Assembly: GCA_017562135.1 (NCBI GenBank)
Contig: QEYB01001255.1
Location: forward strand, 1-19,965
Reading direction: 5' to 3'
DNA length: 19,965 nt
DNA from: Dipylidium caninum
Taxonomy: Eukaryota; Platyhelminthes; Cestoda; Cyclophyllidea; Dipylidiidae
Part shown: in pieces, positions 1-8,264 of the stretch
How positions within the stretch are numbered: the stretch's first letter is position 1
Layout of the letters: every line of letters starts with the position of its first letter
Notes under the pieces: generated by a model
What the model was told of the DNA's origin: nothing
The model's input: the letters and a program-made list of their open reading frames with translations, nothing else
The model's database searches: none
Made by a program: the position numbers and the translations under genes

Positions 1-2039
1 GAGAGATCCGTATTAATCAATACCCCCTTTGTCGACTCGTCAGCGGTGCGTTGGCAAAACTTCTCTACCGAGCTGACAACAAACAACTGGCCTGCCGGTC
101 ATTAATTTGCAAGCGTCAGATCTGCGTCGCTCGTAAATTTACCAGTCCGACGTGCCATCGATGTGTTTCGGCATATCTATTCTCTTAAAATGGGAACTAA
201 CAACCGACCATGGTCGTTAATTTTGCAAGCGTCAAGATCTGCCGTCGACGTAAATTATCAGTTTGACGCCGCAGCGGTGCGTTTGGCAAAAACATCTTTA
301 CCAAGATGCGAACAAACAACTGGCCTGCGGTCATTAATTTGCAAGCGTAAGATCTGCCGTGGCCGTAAATTACCAGTCGACTGGCCATCGATGTGTTTCG
401 GCATATCATCCTCTCTAAAATGGGAACTTGACGATCGGCCTGTCGTCATTTAATTTTGCAAGCGTCAGATCTTGCGCGTGGCCCGTAAATTACCAGTCGA
501 CTGGCCATCGATGTGTTTCGGCATATCATCTGCTCTTAAATGGGAACTAACAACCGACCAAGATGGTGTTAATTTTGCAAGCGTCAGATTCTGTCCGTCG
601 AACGTAATTATCAAGTCGGACCCGTCAGCGGTGGGTTTGGCAAAACATCTTTAACGAGATGCGGAACAAACAACTGGCCTGCGGTCATTAATTTGCAAGC
701 GTCAGATTCTTGCCGTGGCCCGTAAAATTTACCAGTCGACTGACCATCGATGGTGTTTCGGCATATCAATCTCTCTTAATGGGAAGCTGACGATCGGCCT
801 TGGCGTAATTTAATTTGCAAGCGTCAGATCTGCCGTCGCCCGTAAATTATCAGTCGACCCGTAGCGGTGCGTTTGGCATAAACATCTTTACGAGATGCGA
901 ACAAACAACTGGCCTGCGGTCATTAATTTGCAAGCGTCAGATCTGCCGTGGCCGCGTAAATTACTCAGTCGACTGACATCGATGTGTTTCGGCATATCAT
1001 CCTCTCTTAAAATGGAACTGACGATCGGCCTGTTCGTCCATTTATTTGCAAGCGTCAGATTCTGCCGTCGCCCGTAAATTAATCAGTCGACCCGTCATCC
1101 CCGCGGTGCGTTTGGCAAAACTTCTCTACCGAGCTGACAACAAACAACTGGCCTGCGGTCATTAATTTGCAAGCGTCAGATCTGCCTCCGCGGTAATTAC
1201 CCCCAGTCGACTGGCCATGATGTGTTTTTCGGCATAATCATCTCTCTTAAAAATGGGAATTTATTATCTAACAAGCCGTACCAGTGGTCGTTAATTTGCA
1301 AAGCGTCAGAATCTGCCGTCGAACGTAAATTATAGTCGACCCGTCAGCGGTGCTGTTTGGCAAAACATGCTTACCGAGATGCGAACAAACAACTGGCCTG
1401 CGTTCATTAATTTGCAAGCGTCAGATCTGCCGTGGCCCGTAAAATTACCAGTCGACTGAACGATTCGTTATGTGTTTGCGGCATATCATCGTCTCTTAAA
1501 AATGGGAACTGACGATCGGCCCTGGGGCGTCAATTATTTGCAAGCGTCAGATCTGCCGTCCGACCGTAAATTATCAGTCGACCCGTCCAGCGTGCGTTTG
1601 GCAAACATCTTTACCGAGATGCGAACAAACAACTGGCTTGCGGTCTTTAATTTGCAAGCGTCAGATCTTGCCGTCGCCCGTAAATTACCGGTCGGACTTG
1701 GCATCGATGTGTTTTCGGCATATCATCTCTCTTAAAATGGGAACTAACAACCGACAGTGGTCGTTAATTTGCAAGCGGTCAGATCTGCCGTCGAACGTAA
1801 AATTATAGTGACCCGCGTCAGCTGTGGCGTTCGGCAAAACTTCTCTACCGAGCTGACCAACAACAACTGGGCCTGGCGGTCCAAATTTGGCAAGCGTCAG
1901 ATTCGCGTGGCGCTTTGTAAAATTACCAGGTCGACGGCCATCGATGTGGTTTTAGCCATATCATTCATCTTTAAATGGGAACTGACGATCGGCTGTGACG
2001 TCATTTATTTGCAAGCGTCAGATCTGCTGTCGCCCGTAA

Positions 2040-2170
2040 AAATTTATCAGTCGACTGGTCATACGTTTGGTTTGGCAAAATCTTTCTCTCTCCTAGCTGA
2101 CGGAAAACAATCTCGGTCATTAAACAGCGAACGCCCGTCGCCGGTGGTACCAGCATCGATGTGTTTCGGC
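2040..2170. repeat. Degenerate B-A monomer pair in family 1
   Basis: A B-like monomer has an A-like GTCGACTGGTCAT instead of the usual B segment and an altered TTTCTCTCTCCTAGCTGAC tail. The following A monomer has lost most of its conserved head; only CGCCCGTCGCC and then CATCGATGTGTTTCGG remain. The change is larger than the single-base indels around it and suggests recombination between monomer types or decay. Confidence 0.5.
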
Positions 2171-3291
2171 ATAATCATCCTCTCTTAAAAATGGGAACTG
2201 AACGATCGGCCTGGCGTCATTTTTGCAAGCGGTCAGTTTCTGCCGTGCCCGCTAAATTATCAGTCGACCCGTCAGCGTGCGTTTTTGGCAAACTTTCTCT
2301 AAACCAGGCTGACAACAAATCAACTGGCCTGCGGTCATTATTTGCAAGCGTCAGATCGCGTCGCCGGTAAATTAACCAGTCGACTGGCCATCGATGTGTT
2401 TCGGCAATATCATCTCTCCTTAAAATGGGGAACTACACCAACCGACCAGTGGTCCGTTAATTTGCAAGCCGTCAGATCTGCGTCGACTAAATTATCAAAG
2501 TCGCACCGTCAGCGTGCGTTTGGCAAAACATCTTTACCGAGATGCGAACAAACAAGCTGGCCTGCCCGGTCATTAATTTGCAAGCGTCAGATCTGCCGTG
2601 GCCCGTAAATTACCAGTAGACTGACCCATATCGATGTGTTTCGGCATATCATCTCTCTTAAAAATGGGAACTGACGATTCGGCCTGGCGTCATTTTATTA
2701 TGCAAGCGTCAGATCTGCCGTCGCCCGTAAAATTAATCAAGTCGACCCGTCAGCGGTGCGTTTTGGAAAAAATCTTACCGAATGCCGAACAAACCAACTT
2801 GGCCTGCGGTCATTAATTTGCAAAGCGTCCAGATCTTGCCGTCGCCCGTAAATTATGCCCGGTCGACTGGCCATCGATGTGTTTCGGCAATATCAATCTC
2901 TCCTTAAATGGGAACTAACAACCGACCAGTGGTTCGTTAATTTGCTAAGCGTCAGATCTGCCGTCGAACGTAAATTATCAAGTCTCAGCGTGGTTCGGCA
3001 AAACTTCTCTACCGAGCTGACAACAAACTAACTGGCCTGCGGTCATATTAATTTGCAAGCGTCAGATCTGCCGTGGCCCGTAAATTTACCAGTCGACCTG
3101 GCCATCGATGTGTTTTCGGCAATATCATCTCTCTTAAAATTGGGAACTGACGAATCGGCCTGTCGTCCATTTATTTGCAAGGTCAGATCTGCCCGTCGCC
3201 CGTTAAAAATTATCAGTCGACCGTCAGCGTGCCGTTTGGCAAAATTCTCTAAACGAGCTGACAACAAACAACTGGCCTGCGGTCATTAATT

Positions 3292-3425
3292 GCAAAGCTG
3301 AACGAATCGGCCTGTGGGGGTCGTTAATTTGCAATTAATTTGCGACCCCGTCAGCGTGCGTTTTTTGTGCAAAACCACTTCTCTACAGCTGACAACAAAC
3401 AACTGCGCCTGCGGTCATTATATTT
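3292..3425. repeat. Two truncated family 1 monomers (internal deletions)
   Basis: The monomer starting at 3292 goes from GCAAAGC straight to the type A tail (ACGAATCGGCCTGTGG), leaving about 39 bp of the normal ~115. The next one starts at 3331 and goes from a directly repeated TTAATTTGC (3324-3332 and 3335-3343, the second with an extra T) straight to the type B segment GACCCCGTCAGCG. The shared CAGATCTG block is missing from both. This looks like unequal exchange or replication slippage inside the array. Confidence 0.65.
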
Positions 3426-3699
3426 GCAAGCGTTCCAGGATCTTGCCTGTTGCCCGTAAATTTACCGTCGACTGGCCATCGATGTTGTTTCGGCATATCA
3501 TCTCTCTTAAATGGGAACTAACTGACGACGATCGGGTGTTCGTCCATAATTTGCAAGCGTCAGAATCTGCCCGTTGTACGTCGCCCCGTAAAATAATAAA
3601 TCAGTCGACCCCGTCAAGCGGTGCGTTTTGGCAAAACAATTTCTTAACCCTAGAATTGGTAATGGAAACAAAACAAACTGGGCCTTCGGTCATTAATTT

Positions 3700-3886
3700 G
3701 CAAGTGCAAGCTGTCAGATCTGCTGTTGCCCCGTAAATTACCACGACTGGCCATCATATTGATGTGTTTTCTTAAGATTCGGCAATAATGTTGCGAGCGT
3801 GGGAGACTGGAACGATCGCCTGTTTATTCAGACGACCGGGCATCATAAAATGCAAGGAACTGACGATCGCCTGTCGTCATTAATTT
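3700..3886. repeat. Enlarged, rearranged type A monomer
   Basis: This monomer is 187 bp rather than ~116. The head (CAGATCTG, CCGTAAATTACC, ACTGGCCATC) is followed by ATTGATGTGTTTT. After that come about 70 bases that do not match the A consensus (roughly 3770-3855, including GTTGCGAGCGTGGGAGAC and GACGACCGGGCATC). An extra copy of ACGATCGCCTGT (3811-3822) precedes the normal tail at 3857-3872. It may be an internal duplication followed by decay, or a small insertion. Confidence 0.6.
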
Positions 3887-4253
3887 GCAAGCGTCAGATC
3901 TGCCTGTCGGTCGTAAATTATCAGTCGACCCCGTCAGCGGTGCGTTTTTGGCAAAAACACATTCTTCTACCCGAAGCTGACAGAACAAGACAACTGGGCC
4001 TGCGGGCATTAATTTGCAAGCGTCAGATCTGCCGTCGCCCAGTAAATTACAGCAGTAAAACGACTGGCCATCGATGTGTTTCGGCATATCATCTCTCTTA
4101 AAATGGGAACTACAACCGACCACTGTCGTTAATTTGCAAGCGTCAGATCTGCCGTCGGCCCGTAAATTATCAGTTGACCCGGGTCAGCGGTGCGTTTTGG
4201 CAAAACATCTTTTACCGAGATGCGACAAACAACTGGCCTGCGGTCATTAATTT

Positions 4254-4825
4254 GCAAGCGTCAGATCTGCCGTGGCCCGTAAAATTACCAGTCGACTGGC
4301 CATCGATGTGTTTCGGCATATCATCTCTCTTAAAATGGGAACTGACGATCGGCCTGTCGTCATTAATTTGCAAGCGTCAGATCTGCCGTGGCCCGTAAAT
4401 TACCAGTCGACTGGCCATCGATGTGTTTCGGCATATCATCTCTCTTAAAATGGGAACTGACGATCGGCCTGTCGTCATTTATTTGCAAGCGTCAGATCTG
4501 CCGTCGCCCGTAAATTATCAGTCGACCCGTCAGCGGTGCGTTTGGCAAAACTTCTCTACCGAGCTGAACAAACAACTGGCCTGCGGTCATTAATTTGCAA
4601 GCGTCAGATCTGCCGTCGCCCGTAAATTACCAGTCGACTGGCCATCGATGTGTTTCGGCATATCATCTCTCTTAAAATGGGAACTAACAACCGACCAGTG
4701 GTCGTTAATTTGCAAGCGTCAGATCTGCCGTCGAACGTAAATTATCAGTCGACCCGTCAGCGGTGCGTTTGGCAAAACATCTTTACCGAGATGCGAACAA
4801 ACAACTGGCCTGCGGTCATTAATTT
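4254..4825. repeat. Family 1 higher-order repeat, copy 1 (A1-A1-B1-A2-B2, 572 bp)
   Basis: Clean monomers begin at GCAAGCG at 4254 (A1), 4370 (A1), 4485 (B1), 4597 (A2) and 4712 (B2), giving lengths 116, 115, 112, 115 and 114. A1 ends with GACGATCGGCCTGTCG and A2 with AACAACCGACCAGTGGTCG. B1 has CTTCTCTACCGAGCTGA and B2 has CATCTTTACCGAGATGCG. A2 is followed by a B2 head reading GTCGAACGTAAATTATC, so variants at both ends travel together. That linkage is what defines a higher-order repeat. Confidence 0.85.
4364..4402. repeat. Representative 39-bp dyad element in the conserved block of family 1
   Basis: TAATTT (4364-4369) and its reverse complement AAATTA (4397-4402) flank 27 bases containing the 8-bp palindrome CAGATCTG (4378-4385). 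GCG lies left of the palindrome; the matching CGC on the right is present in copies reading CCGTCGCCC. The element recurs in most monomers of both types; some A monomers have TTATTTGC in place of TAATTTGC, which breaks the left arm. It could be a protein-binding site or a cruciform-prone sequence; no function is shown. Confidence 0.55.
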
Positions 4826-5594
4826 GCAAGCGTCAGATCTGCCGTCGCCCGTAAATTACCAGTCGACTGGCCATCGATGTGTTTCGGCATATCATCTCTC
4901 TTAAAATGGGAACTGACGATCGGCCTGTCGTCATTTATTTGCAAGCGTCAGATCTGCCGTCGCCCGTAAATTACCGGTCGACTGGCCATCGATGTGTTTC
5001 GGCATATCATCTCTCTTAAAATGGGAACTGACGATCGGCCTGTCGTCATTTTTGCAAGCGTCAGATCTGCCGTCGCCCGTAAATTATCAGTCGACCCGTC
5101 AGCGGTGCGTTTGGCAAAACTTCTCTACCGAGCTGACAACAAACAACTGGCCTGCGGTCATTAATTTGCAAGCGTCAGATCTGCCGTTGCCCGTAAATTA
5201 CCGGTCGACTGGCCATCGATGTGTTTCGGCATATCATCTCTCTTAAAATGAACTGACGATCGCCTGTCTCATTATTTGCAAGCGTCAGATCTGCGTCGCC
5301 CGTAAATTACAGTCGAACCCGTCAGCGGTGCGTTTGGCAAAAACTTCTCTACCGAGCTGACAACAAACAAACTGGCCTGCGGTCATTAAATTTGCAAGCG
5401 TCAGAATCTGCCGTCGCCCGTAAATTACCAGTCGACTGGCCATCGATGTGTTTCGGCATATCATCTTTCTTAAAATGGAACTAACAACCGACCAGTGGTC
5501 GTTTAATTTGCAAGCGTCAGATCTGCCGTCGAACGTAAATTATCAGTCGACCCGTCCAGCGGTGCGTTTGGCAAAACATCTTTACGAGATGCGA
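4826..5594. repeat. Family 1 higher-order repeat, copy 2 (A1-A1-B1-A1-B1-A2-B2, last monomer cut)
   Basis: Monomers begin at 4826 (A1), 4941 (A1), 5054 (B1), 5168 (A1), 5278 (B1), 5394 (A2) and 5510 (B2). This is the same order as the preceding unit with one extra A1-B1 dimer. The final B2 stops after about 85 of its ~114 bases, inside GAGATGCGA, where family 2 begins. Copies from 5230 onward carry a few small indels, such as ATGAACTG for ATGGGAACTG. Confidence 0.82.
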
Positions 5595-5600
5595 CATGTC
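5590..5600. other. Junction between satellite family 1 and family 2
   Basis: Family 1 type B2 sequence reads normally to GAGATGCGA. The next bases are CATGTCC and, after a slightly altered stretch, TCAGACTAGTCTAGACTG of family 2. There is no spacer, target-site duplication or transposon end. At most one or two bases (A or AC) could belong to either family. The break falls late in a B2 monomer and in the second quarter of the 80-bp half-unit pattern of family 2. Confidence 0.85.
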
Positions 5601-5960
5601 CACACATCATCAGACTAGTCTAGACTGAGCGAGGCAAGACCAGACTGTACCAGACCAGACTGGACCACAACAGACAAGTCAAGAGACATTGTCAGACAGT
5701 CTAGACCGAACCAGACCAGACTAGACTGCACTTGTCCAGACACTACTACCAGACATGTCCAGACATTATCAGACATAGTCCAGACTGACTACGAGGCACC
5801 AGACTGTACCAGACCAGACTGTCAGACAAGTCGAGAGCAGAACCAGTCTAGACCGAAACCGAACCAGACTAGACTGCACCTGTCCACAGACACCAACATA
5901 GACCATACATGTCCAGACATTATCAGACTAGTCTAGACTGAACGAGGCAAGACCAGACTG
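5595..5960. repeat. Family 2 array, irregular proximal edge
   Basis: The first two to three monomers after the junction carry more changes than the core. Examples are CACACATCATCAG for CAGACATTATCAG, GACTACGAGGCACC for GAACGAGGCAAG, and a shortened second half near 5820-5850. This is the usual picture at the edge of a homogenised array. Confidence 0.6.
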
Positions 5961-6558
5961 TTACCAGACCAGACATGTCGAGACATTGTCAGACCAGTCT
6001 AGACCGAACCAGACCAGACTAGACTGCACCTGTCCAGACACCAACTAGACCAATACATGTCCAGACATTATCAGACTAGTCTAGACTGAGCGAGGCAAGA
6101 CCAGACTGTACCAGACCAGACTGGACCACAACAGACATGTCGAGACATTGTCAGACCAGTCTAGACCGAACCAGACCAGACTAGACTGCACCTGTCCACA
6201 CACCACTAGACCATACATGTCCAGACATTATCTGACTAGTCTAGACTGAACGAGGCAAGACTAGACTGTACCAGACCAGACTAGTCCACACCAGACATGT
6301 CGAGACATTGTCAGACCAGTCTAGACCGAACCAGACCAGACTAGACTGCACCTGTCCAACACCACTAGACTAGACATGTCCAGACATTATCAGACTAGTC
6401 TAGACTGAACGAGGCAAGACTAGACTGTACCAGACCAGACTGGACCACAACAGACATGTCGAGACATTGTCAGACCAGTCTAGACCGAACCAGACCAGAC
6501 TAGACTGCACCTGTCCACACACCAACTAGACCATACATGTCCAGACATTATCAGACTA

Positions 6559-6681
6559 GTCTAGACTGAACGAGGCAAGACCAGACCAGAACTGTACCAG
6601 ACCAGACCAACCAGACCAGACTAGGACCAGACAGACCAGACATAGTCCAGACATCAGACAGTCTGACTGACTCCAGACCGA
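6559..6681. repeat. Expanded second half-unit in family 2 (123 bp instead of 80)
   Basis: Between GTCTAGACTG at 6559 and the next GTCTAGACCG at 6682 there are 123 bases instead of 80. The extra sequence is mainly additional AGACC-type pentamers (CCAGACCAGA near 6580, AGACCAACCAGACCAG near 6600, and GACCAGACAGACCAG near 6625), followed by an altered GTCTGACTGACTCC. It looks like local slippage in the pentamer lattice. Confidence 0.65.
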
Positions 6682-7080
6682 GTCTAGACCGAACCAGACC
6701 AGACTAGACTGCACCTGTCCAGACACACTAGACCATAGACATGTCCAGACATTATCAGACTAGTCTAGACTGAACGAGGCAAGACCAGACTGTACCAGAC
6801 CAGACTGGACCACACCAGACATGTCGAGACATTGTCAGACCAGTCTAGACCGAACCAGACCAGACTAGACTGCACCTGTCCAGACAGACCACTAGACTAG
6901 ACATGTCCAGACATTGTCAGACTAGTCTAGACTGAACGAGGCAAGACCAGACTGTACCAGACCAGACTGGACCACAACAGACATGTCGAGACATTGTCAG
7001 ACCAGTCTAGACCGAACCAGACCAGACTAGACTGCACCTGTCCAGACACCACTAGACCATACATGTCCAGACATTATCAG

Positions 7081-7225
7081 ACTAGTCTAGACTGAACGAG
7101 GCAAGACCAGACTGTACCAGACCAGACATGTCGAGACATTGTCAGACCAGTCTAGACCGAACCAGACCAGACTAGACTGCACCTGTCCAGACACAACTAG
7201 ACCATACATGTCCAGACATTATCAG
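7081..7225. repeat. Example of the 145-bp family 2 variant (15-bp deletion)
   Basis: The unit from ACTAGTCTAG at 7081 to the next copy at 7226 is 145 bp. TGGACCACAACAGAC is missing, so CCAGACTGG...CAGACATG is joined as CCAGACATG. The ends of the loss are two in-phase AGAC motifs. The same junction is seen near 5970, 9505, 9800, 10272, 11190 and 11322. Confidence 0.8.
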
Positions 7226-8104
7226 ACTAGTCTAGACTGAACGAGGCAAGACCAGACTGTACCAGACCAGACTGGACCACACCAGACATGTCGAGACATT
7301 GTCAGACCAGTCTAGACCGAACCAGACCAGACTAGACTGCACCTGTCCAGACACCACTAGACCATACATGTCCAGACATTATCAGACTAGTCTAGACTGA
7401 ACGAGGCAAGACCAGACTGTACCAGACCAGACTGGACCGACCAGACATGTCGAGACATTGTCAGAGCAGTCAGACCGAACCAGACCAGACTAGACTGCAC
7501 CTGTCCAGACACCATAGACCATACATGTCCAGACATTATCAGACTAGTCTAGACTGAACGAGGCAAGACCAGACTGTACCAGACCAGACTGACCAACAGA
7601 CAAGTCGAGACATTGTCAGACCAGTCTAGACCGAACCAGACCAGACTAGACTGCACCTGTCCAGACACCACTAGACCATACATGTCCAGACATTATCAGA
7701 CTAGTCTAGACTGAACGAGGCAAGACCAGACTGTACCAGACCAGACTGGAACAACCAGACATGTCGAGACATTGTCAGACCAGTCCTAGACCGAACCAGA
7801 CCAGACTAGACTGCACCTGTCCAGACACAACTAGACCATACATGTCCAGACATTATCAGACTAGTCTAGACTGAGCGAGGCAAGACCAGACTGTACCAGA
7901 CCAGACTGGACCACAACAGACATGTCGAGACATTGTCAGACCAGTCTAGACCGAACCAGACCAGACTAGACTGCACCTGTCCAGACACCACTAGACTAGA
8001 CATGTCCAGACATTATCAGACTAGTCTAGACTGAACGAGGCAAGACCAGACTGTACCAGACCAGACTGGACCACAACCAGACATGTCGAGACATTGTCAG
8101 ACCA

Positions 8105-8264
8105 GTCTAGACCGAACCAGACCAGACTAGACTGCACCTGTCCAGACACCACTAGACCATACATGTCCAGACATTATCAGACTAGTCTAGACTGAACGAG
8201 GCAAGACCAGACTGTACCAGACCAGACTGGACCACAACAGACAAGTCGAGACATTGTCAGACCA
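8105..8264. repeat. Reference family 2 monomer (halves 8105-8184 and 8185-8264)
   Basis: A clean copy, given as a reference for the family. The first half starts at GTCTAGACCG and the second at GTCTAGACTG; the next monomer starts at 8265. Read as pentamers from the AGAC phase, it contains 16 pentamers that are AGACC, AGACT or AGACA and 16 that are variants such as GAACC, GCACC, TGTCC, GTACC and GGACC. It differs from the commonest form by AAGTCG for ATGTCG in the second half. TCTAGA occurs twice per monomer, exactly 80 bp apart. Confidence 0.9.

Larger units (their letters stand above)
1..4200. repeat. Indel-rich 5' section of family 1 array
   Basis: The same A and B monomers as in the regular part, but nearly every copy carries single-base insertions, deletions or doubled letters (for example GTTTTTGGC for GTTTGGC, ACCAGTCCGAC for ACCAGTCGAC). 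Monomer starts can still be followed at about 109, 227, 342, 458, 575, 694, 816, 930, 1049 and onward. The monomer order remains readable (B1, A2, B2, A1, A2, B2, A1 and so on). The first ~30 bases match the family poorly and may be a decayed B monomer, since GTCGAC and CAGCGGTGCG follow at once. The mix of small indels could be real decay or uncorrected sequencing error. Confidence 0.85.
1..5594. repeat. Satellite array, family 1 (~115-bp monomers, types A and B)
   Basis: Tandem array of roughly 48 monomers of about 110-118 bp where undamaged. Every monomer begins with a shared block (GCAAGCGTCAGATCTGCCG, then CCCGTAAATTA and CAGTCGAC). Type A continues with TGGCCATCGATGTGTTTCGG and ends near ACGATCGGCCTG or ACCGACCAGTGG. 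Type B continues with CCGTCAGCGGTGCG and ends with ACAACTGGCCTGCGGTC. A and B mostly alternate, so the basic higher-order unit is a dimer of about 229 bp. The block has many CpG dinucleotides, unlike family 2. Short ORFs that start in the ATGTG of type A monomers stop or change frame from copy to copy and are not genes. By analogy with eukaryotic satellites this is probably heterochromatic; a centromeric role cannot be shown from sequence alone. Confidence 0.96.

Noticed and set aside
1757..2188. 143-codon plus-strand ORF, and similar ORFs at 3314-3736 and 4650-5246
   Set aside because: They are readings of the family 1 repeat. The same MCFGISS- and LICKRQIC-like strings recur in several, frames change with each indel, and clean monomers give only short ORFs. 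No domain or start-site signal supports them.
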